A stretch of DNA of 64,000 nucleotides, taken from assembly GCF_016009175.1 (NCBI RefSeq), contig NZ_JADUCM010000002.1, positions 248,001 through 312,000 of the forward strand, given 5' to 3'. The stretch is from Pseudomonas alkylphenolica. GTDB lineage: Bacteria; Pseudomonadota; Gammaproteobacteria; Pseudomonadales; Pseudomonadaceae. Within the stretch, counting starts at the first letter, position 1; each line of letters opens with the position of its first letter. Below are positions 37,762-46,639 of the stretch, one piece after another. The position numbers and the translations under genes are program-made. A model generated the notes under the pieces. The model searched no databases and was not told the DNA's origin. It was given only the letters and a program-made list of their open reading frames with translations.

Positions 37762-39162
37762 TCAGAACTTGGGTTGCAGATCAGGAGCAACGCGCTTTAG
37801 CTGAGCGCGGAAGACTTCCTGGATACGCTGCAGTTCGGCGTCATTGTCGGCCTCGAAGCGCAGCACCAGCACCGGTGTGGTGTTGGAGGCGCGAACCAGG
37901 CCCCAGCCGTGGGGGTAGTCCACCCGCACACCATCGATGGTGGTCAGATTGGCATCGTTGCCCCAGTCGGCTTCGCGTTGCAGTGCATCAATGATGCTGA
38001 ATTTACCTTCGTCGGTCACATCAATGTTGATTTCCGGCGTGCAAATATCGTTCGGGAACGCGGCAAACAGCTGTTCAGCATCGGTTTCTGCTTTGCTGAG
38101 GATCTCCAGCAGGCGCGCGGCACTGTAAATGCCGTCGTCAAAACCATACCAACGTTCCTTGATGAAGATGTGTCCGCTCATCTCGCCGGCCAGCAAGGCG
38201 CCGGTTTGCTTCATCTTCTTCTTGATCAACGAGTGACCGGTCTTCCACATTAGCGCGCGACCACCGTATTGCTCGATCAGCGGGGTCAGGCGGCGGGTAC
38301 ATTTGACGTCGAAGATGATCTCGGCGCCCGGGTTGCGCTCCAGTACATCCTGGGCGAACAGCATCAGCAAGCGATCCGGGTAGACGATGCTGCCGGTGTT
38401 GGTCACTACGCCCACGCGGTCGCCATCGCCGTCGAAGGCCAGGCCCAGGTCGGCACCGGTTTCCTTGACCTTGGCAATCAGGTCGACGAGGTTTTCAGGT
38501 TTGCCTGGATCCGGGTGGTGATTGGGGAAGTTACCGTCAACTTCGCAGAACAACGGGATCATTTCGCAGCCAAGGGCTTCGATCAGCTGGGGCGCAATCA
38601 CGCCGGCAGCGCCGTTGCCGCAGTCGACCACGACCTTGAGTTTTTTCGCCAGCTTGATGTCGCCGATGATCTGCGTGAAGTAGCGGTCGAGGATTTCGAC
38701 TTTCTCCACACGGCCTTCACCACGGCTCAGGTCGCTGGTTTTCAGGCGGGTCAACAGGGCCTGGATCTGCTCATTGGCCAGGGTGTCGCCGGCGATGACA
38801 ATCTTGAAGCCGTTGTAGTTGGGCGGGTTGTGGCTGCCGGTGAGCATGACACCGGATTTGCCGGCCAGGACGTTGGCCGCGTAGTACAGGGCGGGCGTCG
38901 GTACCAGGCCGACATCACTGACCCGGCAACCGGCTTCGACCAGGCCTTTGATCAGTTGCTCGACCAGCATCGGGCCGGACAGGCGGCCGTCACGGCCGAC
39001 GGAAATGTTCGGTTCGCCCTGGGCCAGGGTTTGTGCGCCGATGGCGCGACCGATCCAGTAGGCGGTTTCGGCCGTCAGGGTGTCACCGACCACGCCACGG
39101 ATGTCGTAAGCGCGGAAAATACTTTCTGGAAGTACAGGTACCAGGTGTGCCATGTCGTTCAT
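37762..39162 (-). CDS. algC: Phosphomannomutase/phosphoglucomutase AlgC
   Basis: Interconverts hexose 6- and 1-phosphates for alginate, LPS and other polysaccharides. The 466-residue protein has the phosphoserine loop VMLTGSHNPPNYNGFK (catalytic Ser), the metal loop LAFDGDGDRVG, the sugar loop GEMSGHIF and the phosphate-binding loop RASNTTPVLVLRFE. ATG 39162 (MNDMAHLVPV) is chosen; ATG 39153 is possible, and the longer frame to 39279 has no support. It lies between dut and argB. Confidence 0.95.
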   Translation of the reverse strand: MNDMAHLVPVLPESIFRAYDIRGVVGDTLTAETAYWIGRAIGAQTLAQGEPNISVGRDGRLSGPMLVEQLIKGLVEAGCRVSDVGLVPTPALYYAANVLAGKSGVMLTGSHNPPNYNGFKIVIAGDTLANEQIQALLTRLKTSDLSRGEGRVEKVEILDRYFTQIIGDIKLAKKLKVVVDCGNGAAGVIAPQLIEALGCEMIPLFCEVDGNFPNHHPDPGKPENLVDLIAKVKETGADLGLAFDGDGDRVGVVTNTGSIVYPDRLLMLFAQDVLERNPGAEIIFDVKCTRRLTPLIEQYGGRALMWKTGHSLIKKKMKQTGALLAGEMSGHIFIKERWYGFDDGIYSAARLLEILSKAETDAEQLFAAFPNDICTPEINIDVTDEGKFSIIDALQREADWGNDANLTTIDGVRVDYPHGWGLVRASNTTPVLVLRFEADNDAELQRIQEVFRAQLKRVAPDLQPKF

Positions 39163-39275
39163 CTCTGGGGGAGCTCCATTTTCGAGGGCGTGCAGGGCAG
39201 GCTCAAACTGAACGCTTTGACGGTCTTTTCGCCAGAGAGTTCGCCATCCTTGGCGTACAGCAGGCAGTCGGGGGA

Positions 39276-39731
39276 TCAATTGGTGCCGGAATGACCAAAG
39301 CCGCCAGCGCCACGCTGGCTCTCGTCGAAGGCTTCGACAACGTCGAAATGCGCCTGCACCACCGGGACCAGCACCAGTTGCGCGATACGCTCGCCGATGG
39401 CGATGGTGAACGGCGTCTGGCCGCGGTTCCAGCAGGAAACCATCAGCTCGCCCTGGTAGTCGGAGTCGATCAGGCCGACCAGGTTACCCAGGACAATACC
39501 GTGCTTGTGGCCCAGGCCCGAACGCGGAAGGATTAGCGCCGCCAGGCCCGGGTCGCCGATGTACACGGAAAGACCGGTAGGAATCAGCAGGGTCTGGCCT
39601 GGCTCCAGCACGGTGTCTTCCTTGAGCATGGCGCGCAGGTCGAGACCGGCCGAACCCGGTGTGGCGTACTGTGGCAGCGGGAATTCGCTGCCGATGCGTG
39701 GATCGAGAATCTTGGCTTGTAGAGCGTGCAT
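39276..39731 (-). CDS. dut: dUTP diphosphatase
   Basis: Hydrolyses dUTP to dUMP, keeping uracil out of DNA. The 151-residue protein contains the five trimeric dUTPase motifs: [46 protein letters not shown] and the C-terminal [10 protein letters not shown] arm with its Phe. It lies 6 bases downstream of coaBC, with which it is commonly paired, and 113 bases upstream of algC. Confidence 0.97.
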   Translation of the reverse strand: MHALQAKILDPRIGSEFPLPQYATPGSAGLDLRAMLKEDTVLEPGQTLLIPTGLSVYIGDPGLAALILPRSGLGHKHGIVLGNLVGLIDSDYQGELMVSCWNRGQTPFTIAIGERIAQLVLVPVVQAHFDVVEAFDESQRGAGGFGHSGTN

Positions 39732-39737
39732 GCAGAA

Positions 39738-40946
39738 TTAAACCTGGTTGAGACGTTCAGCGATGAAGGCGACCAACTGGCGGGCGATCTTGCCCTTGCT
39801 GGTCTGTGCGAAGAGTGTTTCGTGAAGCTGGCGATCGATCACGCTGCAGGCGTTTTCCTCGCTGTTGAAGCCGATGCTGGGGTTGGCCACATCGTTGGCG
39901 ACAATCAGGTCGAGGTTCTTGTCCTTGAGCTTGCGCGCAGCGTAATCGAGCAGGTGTTCGGTCTCGGCGGCAAAGCCGACGCTGAACGGGCGGTCAGGGC
40001 GCGTGGCGATGCTGGCGAGAATGTCCGGGTTGCGGACCATCTGCAGCAGCAGGCCGTCACCTGTCGTAGGGTCTTTCTTGAGTTTCTGTGTCGCGACCAC
40101 CTCAGGGCGGTAGTCTGCAACCGCCGCCGAAGCGATGAAAATGTCGCAGGGCATCGCGGCTTCACAGGCGGCGAGCATGTCGCGGGCGCTGACCACGTCG
40201 ATACGGTTGACCCGGTCAGGCGTTGGCAGGTGCACCGGGCCACTGATGAGCGTGACCTTGGCGCCCGCTTCCACGGCGGCTTCAGCCAGGGCAAAGCCCA
40301 TTTTTCCGGAGCTGTGGTTGGTGATGTAGCGCACCGGGTCGATGTTTTCCTGGGTGGGGCCGGCGGTGATCACGACGTGTTTGCCGGTCAGCGATTCGCG
40401 CGTGAAGCTTTCGGCGGCACACCAGGCCAGATCAGTGGCCTCGAGCATGCGGCCGAGGCCGACGTCGCCACAGGCCTGGCTGCCGGACGCCGGGCCGAAG
40501 ACCTTGATGTTGCGGCTTTGCAGCAGGTCGAGGTTGGCCTGGGTTGCAGGATCCCGCCACATCGCCTGGTTCATGGCGGGGGCGACGGCCACGGTGGCGT
40601 CGGTGGCCAGCACCAGGGTGGTCAGCAGGTCGTCGGCGACACCCTGGGCCATGCGCGCCAACAGGTCGGCGGTGGCCGGGGCGATCAACACCAGGTCAGC
40701 CCACTTGGCCAGTTCGATATGGCCCATCGCCGCTTCGGCAGCAGGGTCCAATAGGTCCATGTGCACCGGGTGGCCGGACAGTGCCTGCAGGGTCAGCGGG
40801 GTGATGAACTCAGCACCGCCGCGGGTCATCACGACACGCACTTGCGCACCGTGTTCCAGGAGTCGGCGAACCAGTTCGGCACTCTTGTAGGCGGCGATGC
40901 CGCCGCCGACGCCGAGAACGATGCGCTTACGATACAGCCGCTGCAT
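39738..40946 (-). CDS. coaBC: Bifunctional phosphopantothenoylcysteine decarboxylase/synthetase CoaBC
   Basis: Two steps of coenzyme A synthesis in one 402-residue protein. The FMN decarboxylase CoaC half (about 1-190) begins RIVLGVGGGIAAYKSAELVR, with the active-site His in SGHPVHMDL and APAMNQAMW. The CoaB synthetase half (about 191-402) starts VVITAGPTQENIDPVRYI, with NHSSGKMG and the KLKKD region. The gene diverges from radC, and dut follows 6 bases after it. Confidence 0.97.
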   Translation of the reverse strand: MQRLYRKRIVLGVGGGIAAYKSAELVRRLLEHGAQVRVVMTRGGAEFITPLTLQALSGHPVHMDLLDPAAEAAMGHIELAKWADLVLIAPATADLLARMAQGVADDLLTTLVLATDATVAVAPAMNQAMWRDPATQANLDLLQSRNIKVFGPASGSQACGDVGLGRMLEATDLAWCAAESFTRESLTGKHVVITAGPTQENIDPVRYITNHSSGKMGFALAEAAVEAGAKVTLISGPVHLPTPDRVNRIDVVSARDMLAACEAAMPCDIFIASAAVADYRPEVVATQKLKKDPTTGDGLLLQMVRNPDILASIATRPDRPFSVGFAAETEHLLDYAARKLKDKNLDLIVANDVANPSIGFNSEENACSVIDRQLHETLFAQTSKGKIARQLVAFIAERLNQV

Positions 40947-41078
40947 AGGCTTGCCTTTTGCTCAGTGATTGCACGCGGCGACGACGCCTCCCCAGGCCGA
41001 ATCGTCGCGTAAAAAAGTGCGGCTAATGTAGCACAGGGCTGAAACACAGGAGCAGTACCGATGGACAGGGAGGTGAGG

Positions 41079-41765
41079 ATGAGTATTCGGGAATGGCCAG
41101 TGGCGGAGCGGCCACGGGAGAAATTGCTGGCGCGAGGAGCGGGCAGCCTGTCGGACGCCGAGTTGCTCGCGGTGTTTTTACGCACGGGTGTCGCGGGTAT
41201 GAGCGCCGTTGACCTGGCCCGGCACTTGTTGAAGAAATTTGGTGGCCTGCGTCACTTGCTGGAGGCCGATCAAGCCACGTTTCAGCTGGAAATCGGGCTG
41301 GGGCCGGCGAAATACACCCAGCTGCAGGCGGTGATGGAGATCGGTCGGCGGCACCTGGAGCAAACCATGCAGCGCGACCCGGTACTGCAAAGCCCGAGCG
41401 CTGTACGTCGCTACCTGAAGGCCATGCTGCGCCATGAGCAGAGCGAAGTGTTCGGCTGTCTGTTTCTCGACACCAAGCACCGTCCGTTAGGGTTTGAAGT
41501 GCTGTTTCGCGGCTCGATCGACAGTGCCAGCGTCTATCCCCGGGAGGTCGTCAAGCGTGCTCTGGCCAACAACGCAGCGGCCTTGATCCTTTGCCATAAC
41601 CATCCGTCGGGCGTGAGCGAGCCCAGTCACGCCGACCTGGTGCTGACCCAGCGCTTGAAAACCGCGTTGGGGCTGGTTGATGTCAGGGTGCTCGACCACC
41701 TCATTGTCGGCGATGGCGAGCCCCTGTCGATGGTCGAGGCCGGCTGGTTCAGCGCGTCGAACTGA
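41079..41765 (+). CDS. radC: RadC-family JAB-domain protein
   Basis: The 228-residue protein has an N-terminal helix-hairpin-helix-like region ([20 protein letters not shown]) and a JAB/MPN metalloprotease-like domain. The zinc motif is [14 protein letters not shown], preceded by the catalytic Glu region. DNA-repair involvement has been disputed. I chose ATG 41079 because of the strong ribosome site GGAGGTGAGG just before it; ATG 41061 would add six residues. Its last 17 bases overlap the end of the convergent peptide-binding protein gene. Confidence 0.94.
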   Translation: MSIREWPVAERPREKLLARGAGSLSDAELLAVFLRTGVAGMSAVDLARHLLKKFGGLRHLLEADQATFQLEIGLGPAKYTQLQAVMEIGRRHLEQTMQRDPVLQSPSAVRRYLKAMLRHEQSEVFGCLFLDTKHRPLGFEVLFRGSIDSASVYPREVVKRALANNAAALILCHNHPSGVSEPSHADLVLTQRLKTALGLVDVRVLDHLIVGDGEPLSMVEAGWFSASN

Positions 41766-43338
41766 CCTTGGCGAAGTCCTGGCGGCCGAACGGGCTGACC
41801 CGATAGCCGTCGACCGTCTGGCGCACCAGTGCGGCGGCCGTCGGGTGTGCCAGTGGCAGCCACAACGCCTGCTGCTGAATCAACGCCTGGGCCTGCTGGT
41901 ACAGGCGGCTGCGCACGCTCTGGTCGGTGGTGGTTTTGCCGGCGCTGATCAGCTGGTCCAGGCGTTGGTCGCAATAACGCGCAAAGTTGGTACCGGACTT
42001 CACTGCAGCGCAGGAAAACTGCGGGCTGAGGAAGTTGTCCGGGTCGCCGTTGTCGCCCGCCCAGCCCATGAACAGCAGGTCGTGCTCGCCGGCTTTGGCA
42101 CGACGAATCAGCTCGCCCCACTCAATCACGCGGATCTCGGCCTTGATGCCGACCTTGGCCAGGTCTGCCTGCAGCAACTGCGCGCCCAGGCTCGGGTTGG
42201 GGTTGAGCAGGCTGCCCTGCGGGCGGGTCCAGATGGTGGTGCTGAAACCGTCCGCAAGGCCCGCCTTGGCAAGCAGCGCGCGGGCTTTGTCGGGGTCGCT
42301 GGTGTAGCCCGGCAGGTCCTTGGCAAAGCTCCAGGTATTGGGCGGGTAGGGGCCGTTTGCCGCCACTGCAGTGTCCTCGAACACCGCCTTGAGGTAGCTG
42401 GCCTTGTCGAACGCCAGGTTAATGGCCTGACGGACTTCAGGCTTGTCCAGCGGGGCATGCTGGCTGTTGATCGCGACGAACGCGGTCATGAAGGCTTCAG
42501 TCTTTTCCACCTTCAGCGCCGGGTCCTCGCTGGCGGCAGCAATATCCAGCGGCTTGGGCGACAGGGCGATCTGGCACTCATTGCGCTTGAGTTTTTGCAG
42601 GCGCACGTTGGCGTCCGGGGTGATGGCGAAGATCAGCGGGTCGACGTTCGGCTTGCCGTCAAAGTAGTCCGGGTTGGCCCGGTAACGGATCACGGCGTCC
42701 TTCTGGAAGCGGTTGAAGACGAAAGGTCCGGTGCCGATCGGCTGGCTGTTGAGTTTTTCCGGTGTGCCCGCCTTGAGCAACTGGTCGGCATATTCGGCGG
42801 AATAGATCGAAGCAAAGCCCATACTCAGGGTCGCCAGGAAGGTGGCGTCCGGGTGGTCGAGGGTAAAGCGCACAGTGAGGGGCTCGGGCGCCTCGATCTG
42901 CTTGATCAGGCTCGGCAGCTGTAGCGACTGGGCGTGCGGGTAGCCACTCTGGGCGATCTTGTGCCAGGAGTGGGCGGGGTAGAGCATCCGCTGGAAGCTG
43001 AACAATATGTCGTCGGCGTTCATCGTGCGGGACGGCTTGAAGTAGCCGGTGCTGTGGAACTTCACCTCGGGGCGCAGCTTGAATTCGTAGACCAGGCCAT
43101 CAGGCGAAACCGTCCAGCTCTCGGCCAGGCTGGGCACTACCTTGCCGTTGGCGGCATCGAATTCGACCAGGCGGTTCATCAGCACGTCGGCCGAGGCATT
43201 GGTGGTGGTCAGCGAGTTGTACTGAACCACATCGAAGCCTTCGGGACTGGCTTCGGTGCAGACACTCAACGCGGCCGCCTGCGCGAGGGCAGGGCCAAGC
43301 AAGGTGGCGAACAACAGGGGTAGAGCGGCGGCACGCAT
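41749..43338 (-). CDS. Periplasmic peptide-binding protein of an ABC transporter (SBP family 5)
   Basis: DppA/OppA-type solute-binding protein of 529 residues. A signal peptide (about 1-21: [20 protein letters not shown]) precedes [18 protein letters not shown] and the family phrase [20 protein letters not shown]. The P. aeruginosa counterpart is PA5317 (a DppA paralogue). No permease or ATPase genes adjoin it, so it must work with a transporter encoded elsewhere. Its 3' end overlaps radC by 17 bases. Confidence 0.9.
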   Translation of the reverse strand: MRAAALPLLFATLLGPALAQAAALSVCTEASPEGFDVVQYNSLTTTNASADVLMNRLVEFDAANGKVVPSLAESWTVSPDGLVYEFKLRPEVKFHSTGYFKPSRTMNADDILFSFQRMLYPAHSWHKIAQSGYPHAQSLQLPSLIKQIEAPEPLTVRFTLDHPDATFLATLSMGFASIYSAEYADQLLKAGTPEKLNSQPIGTGPFVFNRFQKDAVIRYRANPDYFDGKPNVDPLIFAITPDANVRLQKLKRNECQIALSPKPLDIAAASEDPALKVEKTEAFMTAFVAINSQHAPLDKPEVRQAINLAFDKASYLKAVFEDTAVAANGPYPPNTWSFAKDLPGYTSDPDKARALLAKAGLADGFSTTIWTRPQGSLLNPNPSLGAQLLQADLAKVGIKAEIRVIEWGELIRRAKAGEHDLLFMGWAGDNGDPDNFLSPQFSCAAVKSGTNFARYCDQRLDQLISAGKTTTDQSVRSRLYQQAQALIQQQALWLPLAHPTAAALVRQTVDGYRVSPFGRQDFAKVSSTR

Positions 43339-43523
43339 GAGGAATCCTTGGCTGATCGATGGCCCATCTGCCAGTGCAGTCTGGAAAAGTCTTACCCTAG
43401 TGCGCCGGGCCGGAAATGACCATCACCTTTTTTGCCAATCGTGCGACGAGCGGTCGACAGCGCGCCGAACCAGTCGTTATGCTGCTCCGGCGTGTCGCTC
43501 AGCAATTCAAAGTGCATCTTCTG
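43339..43523. other. Intergenic stretch before rpmB with no gene
   Basis: The 362-base gap between the peptide-binding protein and rpmB holds, in its second half, a promoter and a leader hairpin. In the first 185 bases I see no open frame, repeat or operator that I can support. Confidence 0.6.
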
Positions 43524-43552
43524 TTGTTGTGCTTTGGTCTTTCTGGTATAAA
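43524..43552 (+). promoter_or_regulatory. Sigma-70 type promoter for rpmB-rpmG
   Basis: TTGTTG (43524-43529), a 17-base spacer, then TATAAA (43547-43552), about 150 bases before rpmB. The spacing is optimal and the leader it predicts contains a hairpin. Confidence 0.65.
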
Positions 43553-43656
43553 GCAGCGCTCTTTTCTAGGGGCTCGGCTTGTCGCATCTGCTGATCGAGT
43601 CGATAAGACCCTGAAGAAACACGGCGCCTAGCGCCAAAGACTGAGAGATTAAGCGG

Positions 43657-43675
43657 CCAACCCATGCCGGGTTGG
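43657..43675 (+). other. Leader stem-loop before rpmB
   Basis: CCAACCC-ATGCC-GGGTTGG is a perfect 7-bp stem 25 bases before the rpmB start, inside the predicted long leader. A role in ribosomal-protein feedback or transcript stability is possible but unproven. Confidence 0.4.
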
Positions 43676-43700
43676 GCATGTGGTTTTAGAGGGCTGAGGC

Positions 43701-43937
43701 ATGTCGAGAGTCTGTCAAGTTACCGGTAAGGGTCCGGTAACCGGGAATAACATTTCCCACGCAAACAACAAAACCCGTCGTCGTTTCCTGCCGAACCTGC
43801 AGCATCATCGCTTCTGGGTCGAGTCCGAGAAGCGTTTCGTGCGTCTGCGCGTATCTGCCAAAGGCATGCGCATCATCGACAAGCGCGGCATCGATGCCGT
43901 TCTGGTCGACATTCGCCGTAACGGCGCTAAGGTCTAA
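43701..43937 (+). CDS. rpmB: 50S ribosomal protein L28
   Basis: Large-subunit protein of 78 residues. [20 protein letters not shown] and [18 protein letters not shown] are the family signature. It has a single cysteine and no zinc CxxC pairs, so it is the zinc-independent form. It is 11 bases upstream of rpmG, the universal rpmBG pair. Confidence 0.98.
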   Translation: MSRVCQVTGKGPVTGNNISHANNKTRRRFLPNLQHHRFWVESEKRFVRLRVSAKGMRIIDKRGIDAVLVDIRRNGAKV

Positions 43938-43948
43938 GGGAGAGAATC

Positions 43949-44104
43949 ATGCGTGAATTGATCCGTCTGGTGTCGACCGCTAATACCGGCCACTTCTACA
44001 CCACCGACAAGAACAAGCGCACCACTCCGGACAAAATCGAAATCAAAAAATTCGATCCGGTTGTTCGCAAGCACGTGATCTACAAGGAAGCCAAGATCAA
44101 GTAA
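43949..44104 (+). CDS. rpmG: 50S ribosomal protein L33
   Basis: Large-subunit protein of 51 residues, starting [19 protein letters not shown] and ending [13 protein letters not shown]. It contains no cysteine, so it is the zinc-independent type. Ribosome site GGGAG precedes the ATG by 7 bases. Cotranscribed with rpmB and followed by a strong terminator. Confidence 0.97.
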   Translation: MRELIRLVSTANTGHFYTTDKNKRTTPDKIEIKKFDPVVRKHVIYKEAKIK

Positions 44105-44119
44105 TTGATCCGGCTGACG

Positions 44120-44158
44120 AAAAAAGGGCCCGTATCTCACGATACGGGCCCTTTTTTT
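44120..44158. terminator. Terminator after rpmG
   Basis: AAAAAAGGGCCCGTATC-TCAC-GATACGGGCCCTTTTTTT is a long perfect stem flanked by A- and T-runs; it can serve rpmG and the convergent I78-like gene. Confidence 0.96.
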
Positions 44159-44172
44159 ATGCCGCTTTGTAA

Positions 44173-44376
44173 TCAGCTGAAATGAAACGACTGGATGATG
44201 CCTTCGTCGCTAGCGATGACGTGGATACGGCTCGGGTCGTATTCGCGGGTGGAAAATTCCCCCGCACCGACCACGCGAGCGCGGCCGGTCAGCTCGCTGA
44301 TGTAGGCCTTGGCGCCAGGTACATAGCGGGTGCCGATAAGGTGATTGATGTGTTGCAGGACTTCTTCGTTGGTCAT
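44173..44376 (-). CDS. Small I78-inhibitor-like protein
   Basis: Cytoplasmic or exported small protein of 67 residues without a clear signal peptide. GRARVVGAGEFSTREYDPSR followed by IHVIASDEGIIQSFHF resembles the core of I78-type peptidase inhibitors, where a Tyr/Arg-Ile and a terminal Gly-rich strand are conserved. The match is by eye. ATG 44376 follows AAGGA; the ATG at 44394 would add six residues. It is adjacent to a cupin gene on the same strand, 83 bases away. Confidence 0.65.
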   Translation of the reverse strand: MTNEEVLQHINHLIGTRYVPGAKAYISELTGRARVVGAGEFSTREYDPSRIHVIASDEGIIQSFHFS

Positions 44377-44459
44377 GGCGCTGCTTCCTTCCATTGAGTG
44401 AATACCCGGTTGGGCAGCGCTATGCTCCGTCGGACAGATCCAGCCCGAGTGGTAGTTAT

Positions 44460-44819
44460 TTATTTCTGCTCGAACATCACGTAGATCTTACGGCACGGCT
44501 CCAGCACTTCCCAGGTACCCTTGAAGCCCGCCGGGATCACGAAACGATCGCCCGCGCGCAGGGTTTTCGCGCCACCCTCTGCATCGCGCAGCACCGAAAC
44601 GCCCTGGACGATTTCGCAGTACTCGTGTTCAGTGTAATTGACGGTCCACTGGCCGACTTCGCCTTCCCAGACGCCGGCTGCGAACTGCCCGCAAGGGCTG
44701 GAATAGTGGTTGTAAACGGCCTGATCCGGCTCACCCTTGAGGATCTTTTCCGCAGCGGGGCGGTAGCGTTCAGCTTCGGTCAGCACCTGGGCGAAGTCGA
44801 TTATCTGATCAATGCGCAT
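44460..44819 (-). CDS. Cupin-domain protein (DUF861-like)
   Basis: Small cupin of 119 residues. The beta-barrel motifs are recognisable: YTEHEYCEIVQGVSVLRD (metal-binding His/Glu region) and LRAGDRFVIPAGFKGTWEVL. This variant is common in amino-acid and ureide metabolism, but the substrate is not known. It diverges from the aldehyde dehydrogenase gene at 45015 with a 195-base AT-rich gap, which suggests shared control. Function unassigned. Confidence 0.82.
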   Translation of the reverse strand: MRIDQIIDFAQVLTEAERYRPAAEKILKGEPDQAVYNHYSSPCGQFAAGVWEGEVGQWTVNYTEHEYCEIVQGVSVLRDAEGGAKTLRAGDRFVIPAGFKGTWEVLEPCRKIYVMFEQK

Positions 44820-45014
44820 GGCGTTCTCTCTTGTTTGTTTAATAAAATGAACATCAGTAGGCTTTTGGCCTGATTATGTCAAATATATTGATAATTGGGT
44901 CCCCTGTGGTTTAGGGTGGCAGGTGCCTGTGCGCGTAGCTCGCCCAGCCAGAATTTTTGACAGTGCCCTGACCCCTCGTACGGCACTGCACCTTAACAAG
45001 AGGAGGAGTTTCGT

Positions 45015-46508
45015 ATGACCACCCTGACTCGTGCGGATTGGGAACAGCGTGCCCAACAATTGAAGATCGAAGGCCGCGCTTTCATCAACGGTGAATACAC
45101 CGCCGCCGTTTCCGGCGCGACCTTCGAATGCCTCAGCCCGGTCGACGGCCGCCTGCTGGCACAGATCGCCAGCTGCGATGACGCCGATGCCCAGCGTGCC
45201 GTAGACAATGCCCGCACCACCTTCGCCTCCGGCGTCTGGTCGCGTCTGGCCCCGGCCAAGCGCAAAGCCACCATGATCCGCTTTGCTGCGCTGCTCAAGC
45301 AGAACGTCGAGGAGCTGGCGCTGCTGGAAACCCTGGACATGGGCAAGCCGATCAATGACTCGCTGAACATCGACGTGCCGGGTGCCGCCCAGGCCCTGAG
45401 CTGGAACGGTGAAGCGATCGACAAGATCTACGACGAAGTCGCAGCGACCCCGCACGATCAGCTGGGTCTGGTGACCCGCGAGCCTGTGGGCGTAGTGGCC
45501 GCTATCGTACCGTGGAACTTCCCGCTGCTGATGGCTTGCTGGAAACTCGGCCCGGCCCTGGCTACCGGTAACTCGGTGGTACTCAAGCCGTCGGAAAAGT
45601 CGCCGCTGACCGCGATCCGTATTGCCCAACTGGCCATCGAAGCCGGTATTCCTGCAGGCGTTCTCAACGTGCTGCCAGGTTACGGCCACACCGTCGGCAA
45701 GGCCCTGGCCCTGCACATGGACGTCGACACCCTGGTGTTCACCGGTTCGACCAAGATCGCCAAGCAGTTGATGATCTACGCGGGCGAGTCGAACATGAAG
45801 CGTGTCTGGCTGGAAGCCGGTGGCAAGAGCCCGAACATCGTCTTCGCCGACGCTCCGGACTTGAACGCAGCTGCTGAAGCGGCCGCCAGCGCCATCGCTT
45901 TCAACCAGGGTGAAGTCTGCACCGCCGGCTCGCGCCTGCTGGTCGAGCGCTCGATCAAGGACAAGTTCCTGCCATTGGTTCTCGAGGCCCTCAAGGCCTG
46001 GAAGCCAGGCAACCCGCTGGACCCGGCCACCACCGTCGGTGCACTGGTCGATACCCAGCAGATGAACACCGTACTGTCGTACATCGAGGCCGGCCACAGT
46101 GACGGCGCCAAGTTGCTGGTGGGCGGCAAGCGTATCCTCGAAGAAACCGGTGGCACCTACGTCGAGCCGACCATTTTCGACGGCGTCAGCAATGCCATGC
46201 GCATCGCCCAGGAAGAAATCTTCGGCCCGGTGCTGTCGGTGATTACCTTCGACACCGTCGAAGAAGCGATCAACATCGCCAACGACACCCCGTACGGCCT
46301 GGCTGCCGGTGTGTGGACTGCGGACATTTCCAAAGCCCACCTGACCGCCAAAGCCCTGCGCGCCGGTAGCGTCTGGGTCAACCAGTACGACGGCGGCGAC
46401 ATGACCGCACCGTTTGGTGGCTTCAAGCAGTCGGGCAACGGCCGTGACAAGTCCCTGCACGCGCTGGACAAGTACACCGAGCTGAAGGCGACCTGGATCA
46501 AGCTGTAA
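45015..46508 (+). CDS. kauB: Aldehyde dehydrogenase, aminobutyraldehyde/aminoaldehyde type (KauB/PuuC-like)
   Basis: NAD(P)-dependent dehydrogenase of 497 residues, positional equivalent of P. aeruginosa PA5312 (PauC/KauB), which acts on gamma-glutamyl- and amino-aldehydes from polyamines and ketoarginine. Catalytic Cys in FNQGEVCTAGSR, Glu in VWLEAGGKSPNI, nucleotide site FTGSTKIAKQL. Strong ribosome site GAGGAGG precedes the ATG. It is the same length as, and closely similar to, the copy at 27093-28586. This copy lies outside the puu operon and is monocistronic, ending at a large palindrome. Confidence 0.93.
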   Translation: MTTLTRADWEQRAQQLKIEGRAFINGEYTAAVSGATFECLSPVDGRLLAQIASCDDADAQRAVDNARTTFASGVWSRLAPAKRKATMIRFAALLKQNVEELALLETLDMGKPINDSLNIDVPGAAQALSWNGEAIDKIYDEVAATPHDQLGLVTREPVGVVAAIVPWNFPLLMACWKLGPALATGNSVVLKPSEKSPLTAIRIAQLAIEAGIPAGVLNVLPGYGHTVGKALALHMDVDTLVFTGSTKIAKQLMIYAGESNMKRVWLEAGGKSPNIVFADAPDLNAAAEAAASAIAFNQGEVCTAGSRLLVERSIKDKFLPLVLEALKAWKPGNPLDPATTVGALVDTQQMNTVLSYIEAGHSDGAKLLVGGKRILEETGGTYVEPTIFDGVSNAMRIAQEEIFGPVLSVITFDTVEEAINIANDTPYGLAAGVWTADISKAHLTAKALRAGSVWVNQYDGGDMTAPFGGFKQSGNGRDKSLHALDKYTELKATWIKL

Positions 46509-46540
46509 GCAGTTAGCCACCGCCCAACCCGGGCATCCTC

Positions 46541-46608
46541 TGTGGGAGCCGGCGTTGCCGGCGATGCGGCCTGAGTGGTGCGCATCGCTGGCAACGCCAG
46601 CTCCCACA
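46541..46608. repeat. REP-type palindrome pair after kauB
   Basis: TGTGGGAGCCGGCGTTGCCG... (46541-46568) and its inverted copy (46581-46608) match at 26 of 28 positions and can fold into one long hairpin with a 12-base loop. This is a REP pair of the P. putida type and probably also ends the kauB transcript. Confidence 0.85.
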
Positions 46609-46639
46609 GTGGTTTGTGAACCCCGCAAAGGAGTGTGCG

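Noticed and set aside
39163..39279. N-terminal extension of algC
   Set aside because: The extra residues do not resemble AlgC, which starts near MNDMAHL; a normal 466-residue protein results from ATG 39162.
43755..43770. AACAACAAAAC inside rpmB as a Crc motif
   Set aside because: It encodes the invariant ANNKTRR segment of L28, so the sequence is explained by protein constraint.
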